Assembly: GCF_020131355.1 (NCBI RefSeq)
Contig: NZ_JAHLEL010000059.1
Coordinates: 1 to 57,469, forward strand
Reading direction: 5' to 3'
DNA length: 57,469 nt
Source of the DNA: Pseudonocardia sp. ICBG1293
GTDB lineage: Bacteria > Actinomycetota > Actinomycetes > Mycobacteriales > Pseudonocardiaceae
Under the pieces are notes generated by a model. The model made no database searches. It had not been told where the DNA came from and worked only from the letters and a program-made list of their open reading frames with translations. A program made the translations under genes and the position numbers. Positions 1-8,005 of the stretch are shown one piece after another (the stretch's first letter is position 1; every line of letters begins with the position of its first letter).

Positions 1-404
1 CTAAATTGATGATGGCGTAGTGAGGGGGGCGGCGCAGTTCACGATCTATTCGTGTCCGTGCCACCAACTCACGTCAGGGCGCAGTATCGCGTCGTTCCTG
101 GAACGACATCGGGTGTGGCGAGGCTGGGCCCGGCCAGGGCGTGAGCGCTGTCAGCGCTGCTCACCGCGGACACCCGGAGCGCGCAGACCGCTCGCGTGAA
201 CGCCGCGCTCGGCGTCATCGGCCAGACCACCGATGGAGCCGGGTTCCGTGCCGTGGTTGCCCCGGCCGTCCCGTGGGGCGGGCCAGCCCGGCTGGGCGGC
301 GGAGGCCGGATCGGTGAATCGAGGAACGCCCCTACGCCGTCGCGCTCGGCACCCCCCTCTCCGAACTCCCCATCAGCACACGCCGACCGAGCCGACCAGC
401 ACGA
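1..404. other. no gene recognised
   Basis: Several overlapping Arg/Pro-rich reading frames exist on both strands, as expected by chance in very GC-rich DNA. None shows a signal peptide, a domain or a convincing ribosome binding site. Confidence 0.4.
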
Positions 405-764
405 GAGCGGCAGACCGATGAAGCAGATCTGGACCGTGCACGTTCTACGCTGGGCTACGAGAAGAAGAAAAAGAATCCCGGCGGTCAGACGTACGCGGGG
501 CCGTGGGCGTGGTACCGGGTGGACCCACAGCTGCAACCGACACCGACAGCGCTCATCCATCCAGCCGATCGGACGACCTTGGCGCGGCGGATCAGGATGG
601 TTCTCGATCGACTCGCCCCGCCGGCGGAGATCCGGGAGGCGGTGGACGCGGTGGTCGGGGAGTTGCTGAGCTCGAACCGGGCCCGCAGTTCAGACCCTCA
701 TGATCGCCAACACCTGACCAGGTTGGCAAAGGCTCACTCTTGGAGCGGGTCGTCCCCGGCCCTC
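405..764 (+). pseudogene. decayed coding stretch, unknown protein
   Basis: A frame open from about 318 to 947 reads like protein between about 405 and 764. It has an acidic/basic segment with a run of four Lys after GYE, then an amphipathic helical part (RRIRMVLDRLAPPAEIREAV). There is no plausible ATG with a ribosome site in frame, and beyond about 764 the translation becomes low-complexity Pro/Arg/Gly. I read it as a gene fragment that lost its start and possibly its end. No family is recognised. The call rests only on amino-acid composition. Confidence 0.3.
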
Positions 765-908
765 GCCGGAAGTGTCCCGCCGCCCTGCGGGCGGCGTGTG
801 CCGGCTGCTATGGGAAAGCGACACCGGGCCTGGTCAGGCCGCCACCGTCGTCACCGTGATCGCTGCGCCGGCCTGGTGCGGTGCGCGCCCCTGCAGGGGC
901 GTCGAGAG

Positions 909-1271
909 TCAGTTGTTGGTGTTGTTCTGGGCGATCGATCCGGGTGAGCACTCGGAGCTGCTGGGTGCGTCAGTCCCGTTGCTCGCGGCGCCGAGGACCC
1001 CGGCGGCGATATCAGCGTTGTTGAGGCTGCACGACAGCACATTGGCGTTGTTGAGGGCGTTGACGTCGCCGACGTTGACCAGCCCGGACTGCGCCGATTC
1101 CCGGTTCTGGTCGATCTCGTTGACCTGCACCACATCCCCCGACCCACCAGAACCACCAGAGCCCCCGCCGGGCTTGCCGCGGTGATCATCGGTGTCGGCG
1201 AACGCGGCCGGGGCGGCCAGCAACAGCCCAGCCAGAGTGGTGGCGGTGAGGAGTCCGGTCTTTTTCACCAC
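909..1271 (-). CDS. small secreted protein, Asn-rich, chaplin-like layout
   Basis: About 120 residues. The start is the GTG at 1271 (a GTG pair), because AAGGAG lies eight bases upstream; longer starts lack a ribosome site. After two Lys comes a hydrophobic signal peptide ending near AAPAAFA. The mature chain has a Gly/Ser linker (about GGGSGGSGGSG) and then an Asn-rich region with two Cys (VLSCSLNNADI and SSSECSPG), ending NNTNN. Small secreted Asn/Gly/Val-rich proteins of actinomycetes include the chaplins, and a similar protein with a more chaplin-like core sits at 43195-43575. No canonical chaplin domain is visible, so the family is uncertain. A perfect palindrome CGCCCCTGCAGGGGCG (886-901) just after the stop may help end transcription. 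Confidence 0.65.
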   Translation of the reverse strand: MVKKTGLLTATTLAGLLLAAPAAFADTDDHRGKPGGGSGGSGGSGDVVQVNEIDQNRESAQSGLVNVGDVNALNNANVLSCSLNNADIAAGVLGAASNGTDAPSSSECSPGSIAQNNTNN

Positions 1272-1411
1272 GAGCGTCTCTCCTTCACGTGCGAAATCTT
1301 TCGGACACACCGCACGCTACTACCCGAACGGGTGACAATCGGGGTGTTCATGAGACCGGCACCGAACAGCCGTCCGGCAGCCACGAAACGACTACGCCCG
1401 TCGATGGGGGT

Positions 1412-1867
1412 TCACGGCTCGGTGCTGCCCGCGCGGCGGTAGGCGGTATCGCGGTCCAGGTGGGACACGGTGAGTGCGTCACCGCCGATGGCGATCGTCA
1501 ACAGTTGAATCTCATCGGCGGTGTACTGGTCGGGCAGCGCCCGTCCGAGGGTGTCGAAGCCGCGGTGCATGACCTCGATCGCGGTGGTGGTGCCGCGGTC
1601 GAGGGTGTCGGCGATGACCTCGACCCGCACCGCGAGGATGTTGCCGCCGGTGTCGCCGGGGTCGTAGGGAGCATCGGCGGGTGGGAGCTGTGCGGGTCCG
1701 GCGTAGCCGTCGGCGATCGTTCCGCGGCGGCAGTGGCCGGAGAAGTAGCTCATCAACGCATACGAGGCCTGGTAGAGGTCCTTGCCGCGGAGGGTGAACT
1801 CCTGGGCGGCGATGACCAGGATGTCATCGGGGCCCATCGGATCAGACCTATCGGACACCCCCGGCAT
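1412..1867 (-). CDS. hypothetical protein paired with a secreted-protein gene
   Basis: 151 residues, no recognised family and no signal peptide or membrane segment. Distinctive segments are AAQEFTLRGKDLYQASYALM near the N terminus and VIADTLDRGTTTAIEVMHRG in the C-terminal half. It lies 140 bp upstream of the secreted protein ending at 909, in the same direction. The C-terminal segment recurs at 42843-43041 (IADSIDHGTTTALETMHRG) next to the second secreted-protein gene, so this pairing occurs twice in the window. That argues the gene is real and functionally linked to the secreted protein. A later Met (residue 11, MGPDD) is an alternative start. Confidence 0.6.
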   Translation of the reverse strand: MPGVSDRSDPMGPDDILVIAAQEFTLRGKDLYQASYALMSYFSGHCRRGTIADGYAGPAQLPPADAPYDPGDTGGNILAVRVEVIADTLDRGTTTAIEVMHRGFDTLGRALPDQYTADEIQLLTIAIGGDALTVSHLDRDTAYRRAGSTEP

Positions 1868-2158
1868 GCTACGCCGAACCTGACCAGGGGGTGTCTCTGA
1901 CTTGTTGGGATGGGTCCAGGCCGTTGGGTCTGCAGCCCATAGCGTGCCGAGGGCGACGGTCGGCTGGCTCGGGGTCGCTGACGGCGGGCGGGGTGGCGAG
2001 GGGTCAGTTCACCGTGCCGTCGACAGCCTGTAGCGGTTGGTCTGCCTGGTAGGTGCTCGTGGGCCAACCGGGTGCAGCTTCACTGGAGCATTCGGCGGCG
2101 GGGTGTCCTTCGAATGTCGGCTGGTGATGTTGCGCTGGGGTGAGGACAGTGGCGGGGT

Positions 2159-3193
2159 ATGTCGTCACGCTGTGATATGTCGATGGTGTCGCCGGGCATG
2201 CTGATCGTGCAGTTGTCGACGGGGTTCCAGATCTCTCAGGCGCTGTTCGTGGTCGTCGATACCGGGGTTGCCACCTGCTTGGAGCAGGAAGGCCCCACCA
2301 CGGTGGGTGATCTTGCGGAGCGGACGGGTACTCGGCCGGATCGGTTGGCTCGTCTGTTGCGGGCGTTGGTTCCGGTGGGGGTGCTCACTCTCGATGAGGC
2401 CGGTCGGTTCGGGGTTACCGAGGCGGGGGCGTTGTTGTCGGAGACTCATCCGGCTTCGCAGGCCCGGCTGGTGCGGATGTGGATGCAGATCAATTATCTG
2501 CCGTTCTCCGAGCTCGGTCACAGCGTGCGGACCGATACCCCTGGTGGGGAGCGGTATCTCGGTGCGCCGTTTTGGGAGTGGCTTCACCGGGATCCTGACC
2601 GGGCGCAGCTGTTCAGCCAGGCCATGGCTGATATCACCCGAGGTCTGCGGGCGGGCATGTTCGAGGGGTATCGGCTCCCGCCCGGGCGTGTGGTTGCTGA
2701 TCTCGGTGGTGCTGATGGCAGCCTGTTGGTCGAGCTGCTCACCCGTGACCGGGGCGATCGTTCTCGGCGGGGGATCCTGTTCGATCTCCCGACCACAACT
2801 CCTGCCGCCACTCCGGTGTTGACCGCGGCCGGCCTGGTTGATCGTGTCGAGGTTGTCGGCGGGGATTTCTTCGTTGCTGTCCCTGCTGCGGATGTCTATG
2901 TGTTGGCTCATGTGCTTCATGACTGGAGTGATGAAGAGAGTCATCGCATCCTGACCACGATCGCGCGCGCTGCCCGGTCGGGTGCCCGGCTGCTGGTCAT
3001 CGAGGCTCTGCTGCCCTCTGATGCCACCGACTCTGGGTTGGCCGGCATCTTTGACCTGACCATGCTCGGGCTTCTTCCTGGTCAGGAACGCACGGAACAG
3101 CACTATCGGGACTTGCTCGACGGGGCCGGGTTTACCGTCGAGCGCGTCGTCGGGACCTCGACCCCGTACTCCATCGTGGAGGCCGTTCTGTGA
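2159..3193 (+). CDS. SAM-dependent O-methyltransferase (acetylserotonin/polyketide type)
   Basis: 344 residues, the usual length for plant-type/actinobacterial small-molecule O-methyltransferases. Residues about 15-95 form the winged-helix dimerisation domain (GDLAERTGTRPDRLARLLRA). Motif I of the SAM site is VADLGGADGSLL (about 179-190). HVLHDWSDEES (about 251-261) contains the catalytic-base His of this family. The protein should methylate a hydroxyl on a secondary metabolite; the substrate cannot be read from sequence. The neighbours give no biosynthetic cluster. Other Met codons at residues 7, 9 and 14 could be the true start. A GTG overlaps its stop codon (see 3190). Confidence 0.9.
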   Translation: MSSRCDMSMVSPGMLIVQLSTGFQISQALFVVVDTGVATCLEQEGPTTVGDLAERTGTRPDRLARLLRALVPVGVLTLDEAGRFGVTEAGALLSETHPASQARLVRMWMQINYLPFSELGHSVRTDTPGGERYLGAPFWEWLHRDPDRAQLFSQAMADITRGLRAGMFEGYRLPPGRVVADLGGADGSLLVELLTRDRGDRSRRGILFDLPTTTPAATPVLTAAGLVDRVEVVGGDFFVAVPAADVYVLAHVLHDWSDEESHRILTTIARAARSGARLLVIEALLPSDATDSGLAGIFDLTMLGLLPGQERTEQHYRDLLDGAGFTVERVVGTSTPYSIVEAVL

Positions 3194-3369
3194 ACCCCGA
3201 GCGGCAGGGCGATCTGCTGGCCGGTGCTGCTGGTCGGGCGACCCGCTGCTTTGTTGTCCGGGGCTTTGGGTTCCGGACAATGTCGTGTCGTTGGCCGAAC
3301 GCTGGTGAGGTTCCCCCGCCGGCTCGGAGTGCTTGTTCACTGCACAGGCCCGTTGGTGGGGCGCTGTGA
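3190..3369 (+). CDS. possible small ORF coupled to the methyltransferase
   Basis: 59 codons. The GTG overlaps the methyltransferase TGA (GTGA), an arrangement typical of translational coupling. The product has no recognised domain, and its codon choice is not clearly that of a gene. It may be only the tail of a decayed downstream gene. Confidence 0.25.
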   Translation: MNPERQGDLLAGAAGRATRCFVVRGFGFRTMSCRWPNAGEVPPPARSACSLHRPVGGAL

Positions 3370-3436
3370 CCAGGAGCGGTGCGGCGAGGCGATTCGGAGT
3401 GATGGCGCTGGGTATTTGCATCCGACTCTGATAGTG

Positions 3437-3789
3437 GCGCGCTCAGGCGGTCGTAGCACTTGATCTTGTTGTTCGGTGGAGAACAGGATCATGACGTGCG
3501 GGAAGTGCTCACTTTGACTGATCGGGAGAAGATCTCGCGGGGGTTGGCCGCAGGCTGGCGGTTGTGTGATATCGCTGAGGTGCTGGGTCGGGATCGGTCG
3601 GTGATCTCTCGTGAGGTCGCCCGCCACGGCGGTCGGGAGGACTACCGGGCAGGTCCGGCCGAGGAAGCCGCGCGCGCAGCGCGGGCCCGACCGAAGAGGT
3701 TCGCGGTGGACCGGTCACCGCGATTACAGGCGGTGGTGACCGGGTTGTTGAAGATCGGCTGGTCCCCGGCCTCGATCGCGGGTCGCTTA
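3437..3789 (+). pseudogene. IS30-family transposase, 5' half
   Basis: The left IS30 end lies at about 3437 (GCGCTCAGGCGG), and the reading frame starts at 3460. The N-terminal IS30 helix-turn-helix is clear (LTDREKISRGLAAGWRL, then AEVLGRDRSVISREVARHGG). Coding stops after GWSPASIAGRL at 3789, where IS5-1 begins at a TTA. The matching 3' half (LPRLYPTDK...) is at 16931-17624 on the other strand, and the join GR-L-PRLYP is exact at the TTA codon. The two pieces are therefore one split IS30. Confidence 0.85.
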
Positions 3790-3853
3790 GACGTCGTTTC
3801 AGAAGTGGTGGGCCCGGTTCTGCCGGTGACGGCGGGGCTGGCAGCATCGGCTG

Positions 3854-4446
3854 ATGGTCGCGCCTCGTGTGTCTGAGAAGACGAAGATTTTCGAGTTGGA
3901 GATCGTCCTGACCGAGGTGGTGCCGGCGGTCCGGCGTCGGGTGCAGGTGCCGGGCGAGGTCGACTTGGCGGTGTTGCACGAGGTGGTGCAGTCAGTGATG
4001 GGCTGGACGAACTCTCATCTGCACGAGTTCGAGATCGTCGGGCGCCGCTACGGGATCCCAGACCCGGACTGGCCCGGACAGGATGTCGCCGACGAGACGA
4101 AAGAGAAGCTGTTTCGGCTGGTCAAGGCTGGTGACCGGTTCGGTTACGTCTACGACTTCGGTGACAACTGGGCCCACGAGATCACCGTCGAGGCGGTCGC
4201 GGCCGTCGAGCCGGGAGTGTGCTATCCGCGATGCGTCGCCGGGCAGGGGGCGTGCCCGCCCGAGGACGTCGGCGGGATCGGGGGTATGAGGACTTCCAGG
4301 CCGTGCTCGCCGACCCTGACCATCCCGACCGCGCCGAGCGCCTGGAGTGGGCGGGCGGGCCGTTCGACCCGCACCGCTTCGACCCTGACGAGGCCGACCG
4401 GGCCTTGGAGTGGCTGGCCTGGCGGCCGCTGGCCCCGACCTCGTAG
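3854..4446 (+). pseudogene. pRiA4b ORF-3-like / IS1096 TnpR-type passenger, frameshifted
   Basis: About 197 codons of a PF07929-type protein. It shows IFELEIVLTEVVPAVRRRV, MGWTNSHLHEFEI, the core YVYDFGDNWAHEI and CPPEDVGG, in the family order. After EDVGGIGG (about 4285) the frame changes. The expected continuation (YEDFQAVLADPDHPDRAERL...WLAWRPLAPTS) is in the next frame and stops at 4446, so one base is missing in the G run. Proteins of this family occur as IS1096 passengers and as stand-alone genes; their biochemical role is not established. A free-standing relative is at 48579-49220. The same gene starts again at 57353. Confidence 0.8.
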
Positions 4447-4477
4447 GCGAGTGCCTCAGCGAGGGCTGGGTCGACCA

Positions 4478-5317
4478 TCACTTCGGCTTCGGCTTGGTGA
4501 GGCGGCGGTGGCAGATCAGGGCGCAGGCCAGCGATAACAGCGCGGTGATCGTGGATTCGGCGCGGTCGTAGCGCAGCGCGAGGCGGCGGAAGTCCAGCAG
4601 CCAGGACATGGTGCGCTCGACGACCCAGCGGACCCGCCCGAGCCGGGTGGAGTCCTCGATCCCGCGCCGGGCGATCCGCACCCCGATCCCACGCCCACTC
4701 AGGTAGCGGCGGCAGCGGGGATAGTCGTAGCCCTTGTCGGCGTGCACCTTGTCCGGCCGACGTCGCGGACGCCCCGGCTGTCCCGCCCGTTCGCGGACGC
4801 CGGGGTTGGTGTCCAGCAGCGGGGCGAGCATCCGACTGTCGTGGGTGTTCGCCCCGGTGACCAGCGCATGCAGCGGGAGCCCGCCTCGGTCGCAGAGCAC
4901 GTGGTACTTGCTGCCCGCCTTCCCGCGATCGGTCGGCGAGGGCCCGGTGGCCTCGCCGCGGCGCTTGGCCCGCACGCTCACGCTGTCCACCGCCGCCCGC
5001 GACCAGTCCAGCAGGCCCTGCTGGGCGAGGCGGTCGAGCATCACCCGGTGCAGCTGGGCCCAGACCCCGGCCTGCTGCCACTGCCGTAGCCGCCGCCAGC
5101 AGGTCACTCCGGACCCACAGCCGAGCTCGGCGGGCAGCGCGTTCCAGCTGATCCCGGTCTTGAGCACGAACACGATCCCGGCCAGAGCGGCCCGATCCGG
5201 CACCCGCGGACGGCCTGTCCGTCCCCGCTTGTGCTTGCGCGGCTTGGGCAGCAGCGGCTCCACCAGCGCCCACAGCTCGTCGCTCACCAATCGCTCGACA
5301 CAAGATCGCCGCGCCAC
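4478..5317 (-). CDS. IS5-family transposase of IS5-1
   Basis: 279 residues, complete. It has the N-terminal DUF4096-type region (LVSDELWALVEPLLP, then RPRVPDRAALAGIVFVLKTG) and the DDE core: D in AAVDSVSVRA, D in HADKGYDYPRCRR and E in WVVERTMSWLLDFRR. It is a cut-and-paste or copy-type DNA transposase acting on the TTA-flanked ends around it. It converges on the passenger gene with a 31-bp gap. A second, truncated copy is at 53460. Confidence 0.9.
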   Translation of the reverse strand: MARRSCVERLVSDELWALVEPLLPKPRKHKRGRTGRPRVPDRAALAGIVFVLKTGISWNALPAELGCGSGVTCWRRLRQWQQAGVWAQLHRVMLDRLAQQGLLDWSRAAVDSVSVRAKRRGEATGPSPTDRGKAGSKYHVLCDRGGLPLHALVTGANTHDSRMLAPLLDTNPGVRERAGQPGRPRRRPDKVHADKGYDYPRCRRYLSGRGIGVRIARRGIEDSTRLGRVRWVVERTMSWLLDFRRLALRYDRAESTITALLSLACALICHRRLTKPKPK

Positions 5318-5388
5318 GACCGGACATGATCAGCTACCAGCGCCGATCCACACAGGACCGACACGCCGACTTCTGAAACGACCTCTTA

Positions 5389-5509
5389 GAGGTCATTTCA
5401 GAACGAGGTCGACGTGTCTGTTGTAGACGACAAGCGGCTATCTGACCTGCCGTTTGATCTGTCGTCGAGGGGTCAATGGAAACTCGACAAGTCGTTCTGA
5501 AACGACCTC
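5389..5509. mobile_element. 121-bp MITE-like element of the IS5-1 type
   Basis: Both ends match IS5-1 termini: GAGGTCATTTCAGAACGA at 5389 and the complement of GAGGTCGTTTCAGAACGA at 5509. TTA lies directly outside each end (5386-5388, 5510-5512). There is no room for a gene, only an AT-richer centre with a small internal inverted repeat (GTCTgttgtAGAC). This is the structure of a non-autonomous element moved in trans by an IS5-1-like transposase. Confidence 0.7.
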
Positions 5510-5512
5510 TTA

Positions 5513-6520
5513 GAGCGTCCGGCGATTGATGGTTATCGGAGTCGACGGGTCGTGGGTCGGGTTGTCCAGCGGTAGCGGCTGCGGGCACGGTTGATCAGCC
5601 GGCGGATCACGGTGAGCGCGGCGGCGAGGTCGAGGTAGAACTCGACGATGATCTTCCGGCGATCGGTGAACCGGCGCAGCTTGCCGTAGCCGTTCATCCA
5701 GGAGTGCGTGCGCTCGATGGGCCACCGTCGTCCTGCCTGGATCGGAGCCGGGACCCCCGTGGTCGCGATCTCGCCGGTGAAGCCCAGGGTGTGCAGCAGA
5801 GTACGGGTCTTGCCGGAGTCATAGCCGCGGTCCAGGTGCACGGTCGGGAACAGATCACCACCGTGGGCGTCGCGGTGGCGGGGCAGCGGGCCGATCATCG
5901 TCACGATGCCGGTCAAGGTCGGTTCCAGCAGGGGCGAGTCATGGTCGTTGGCTCGCGCCGCGACCAGGTGCAGCGGGATGCCCTGGTCATCGCAGGCCAC
6001 GGACCGTTTCGTGCCCTGCTTGCCGCGGCCGACAGGGCTGCGGCCGGCCACCTCGCCTCCGCCTGGTGCCTTGGTGATCGATCCGTCGACCGCCAGATCG
6101 TCAAGATCCAGGCCGAGTATCTGGTCGTAACCGGCCAGCGCGGTGCGGAGCAGTTCCTCGCTGACTCCCGCGGTGGCCCAGTCATCGAGACGGCGGCGGA
6201 TGGTGCGGTCCGAGCAACCCGGCGTGGCGATGCGTTCGTAGCCACTACCGTGCACCAGAGCGGCAACGACGTGGTCGAACACGACCCGATCAGAGATCCG
6301 GCGACGGTGACAGCCCCACGGATGGGCCGGGTCGAACTCCGGGCGCCGCTCTGCCTCGATCAGGGCAGCGAACTCGACCCAGAGGGGGTCGATCAGCGAT
6401 TCTGGCAATAGAGGCACGGACCCTCCAGGCGACCATCAGGACATCAGCAATCCCATGATCACTTGCAGGTCCGTGTCTCTACCAACACCGACACACGGCC
6501 ACCTCTACTGCCGGACGCTC
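5513..6520. mobile_element. IS5-2: IS5-family element
   Basis: 1008 bp with terminal GAGCGTCCGGC at 5513 and its complement GCCGGACGCTC ending at 6520. TTA precedes the left end, but TTC follows the right end. The flanks are therefore not a simple target duplication and suggest recombination with another copy. Related partial copies are at 17628, 53004 and 56598. Confidence 0.8.
5533..6417 (-). CDS. IS5-family transposase of IS5-2
   Basis: 294 residues, apparently complete. N-terminal DUF4096-type region (GCHRRRISDRVVFDHVVAAL, GCSDRTIRRRLDDW). DDE residues are D in LAVDGSITKA, D in VHLDRGYDSGKT and E in WPIERTHSWMNG. All three catalytic acids are present, so this is the only full, potentially active IS5-2 transposase in the window. 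Confidence 0.88.
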   Translation of the reverse strand: MPLLPESLIDPLWVEFAALIEAERRPEFDPAHPWGCHRRRISDRVVFDHVVAALVHGSGYERIATPGCSDRTIRRRLDDWATAGVSEELLRTALAGYDQILGLDLDDLAVDGSITKAPGGGEVAGRSPVGRGKQGTKRSVACDDQGIPLHLVAARANDHDSPLLEPTLTGIVTMIGPLPRHRDAHGGDLFPTVHLDRGYDSGKTRTLLHTLGFTGEIATTGVPAPIQAGRRWPIERTHSWMNGYGKLRRFTDRRKIIVEFYLDLAAALTVIRRLINRARSRYRWTTRPTTRRLR

Positions 6521-6521
6521 T

Positions 6522-7821
6522 TCAGTGAGTGGTTCTCTCGAATCGTGCGGCGAAGGTGATCGCGAACGCGTTCAGCGCGGGCTTCCACCTCATCATCCAG
6601 CGTGCCCGGCCTCCGCCGGTGGGGTCAAGCGAGCGGGTCACGAGGTAGAGGCACTTCAGCGCCGCGGCCTCGTTGGGGAAGTGTCCACGCGCTCGAGTGT
6701 CCACGCGCTCGAACGGCTCTGCGATACCTCGCGTTGATGGACTCGATCGCGTTGGTCGTGCAGATCACTCGCCGGATCTCGACGTCGTACTCCAGGAACG
6801 GCACGAACTCCGCCCAGGAGCTGCGCCAGAGCTGGACGATCGCCGGATACCGCTGTCCCCACTCGGCGGCGAACTCTTCGAACCGGTCCTTCGCCGCCTG
6901 CTCGGACGGGGCCGAGTAGACGGGCTTGAGCGAACGGACGAGCGCGTCGCGGTGCTGCCGTCCGGCGTAACGGAAGCTGTTGCGGATCAGATGGACGATG
7001 CACTGCTGCACGACTGTCTGCTCCCAGGTGGTGTTGATCGCCTCCGGGAGACCCTTGAGGCCGTCACAGACGGCGATGAGCACGTCCTCGCCGCCGCGGT
7101 TCTTCAGCTCGGTGAACACTTGCAGCCAGAACCTCGCGCCTTCCTGGCCGTCGCCGGCCCAGATGCCGAGGATGTCGCGTTCTCCGTTCGTCGTGACGCC
7201 CATGACGACGTAGAACGGGGTGTTGCGGACCTGCCCGTCCCGGACTTTCACCACGATCGCGTCGACGAAGATCACCGGGTAGAGCACATCCAGCGGCCTG
7301 CTCGCCCATTCGGCGAGCTCGCTGGTGACCTTCTCGGTGATTCGGCTGACCGTGTCCCTGGAGACCTTCGCCCCGTAGACCTCGTCGAAGTGCGCGACGA
7401 TCTCCCCGGTCGTCAGTCCACGCGCGGTCAGCGACAGCACGATCTGGTCGATGCCGTCCAGGCGGCGCTTGCGCTTGGGGACGATCACCGGCTCGAACGA
7501 CCCGTCCCGGTCCCGGGGGACCTCGATCTGCACGGGGCCGATCTCGGTGAGCACCGTCTTCGTCCGGCTGCCGTTACGCATGTTCGCCCCCAGCGGGGTC
7601 TCACCATGCTCGTGACCGAGGTGCTCGGTCAGCTCGGCGCTCAGCGCCGTCTCCAGGACGTTCTTCGTGAGCTGGTTCAGCAGCCCACCCGGGCCGACGA
7701 GGCTCACGCCCTGCTTCTTCGCCTGCGTCAGCAGGCGCTCGGCGAGGTCCTTCTGATCAATGATCTCTCCCGTCACGGGATCGATCATCGCGTCGTCCAA
7801 CAACTCGGTCGTGTCAGCCAC
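6522..7821 (-). pseudogene. IS256-family transposase, frameshifted by a 16-bp duplication
   Basis: The GTG start at 7821 is supported by AAGGAG six bases upstream. A mutator-type transposase follows, with the DDE core readable: D in VIFVDAIVVKVRDG, D in VCDGLKGLPEA and E in TTNAIESIN. At 6681-6712 the 16-mer GTGTCCACGCGCTCGA is present twice in tandem, which shifts the frame after RAVRARGH. The true C terminus (FPNEAAALKCLYLV... FERTTH) continues in the other frame to the stop at 6522-6524. IS5-2 ends one base beyond, so the outer IS256 end is lost. The other IS256 end is near 7876 (TGTCTGAATAACGG in complement). Confidence 0.85.
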
Positions 7822-8005
7822 GGCCGTCTCCTTCCGGATCAGGCCGGACCCCACCCACCGTTATTCAGACAGTCCCCGGTCGAGTGAATGGTGCTCGTCT
7901 GGCGTTCACGAGTGTCAGTAGATCGGTGACACTCTGTATCTTGGGCTCGTATTCACGAGAAATTTATAGGCGCGTGTTCCGAGATAGCGGTGGTATGCGC
8001 CACAG

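Larger units (their letters stand above)
3790..5385. mobile_element. IS5-1: IS5-family element with passenger gene
   Basis: 1596 bp. The ends are inverted: GACGTCGTTTCAGAAGT at 3790 and the complement of GAGGTCGTTTCAGAAGT at 5385. Both sides carry TTA (3787-3789 and 5386-5388), a TNA-type 3-bp target repeat consistent with the IS1031-like branch of IS5. It contains two convergent genes, a pRiA4b ORF-3-like passenger (3854) and a DDE transposase (4478). The left end recurs at 57289 and the right end at 53392. Confidence 0.8.

Noticed and set aside
2165..3421. 418-codon minus-strand frame
   Set aside because: Antisense to the O-methyltransferase, no domain, low-complexity composition.
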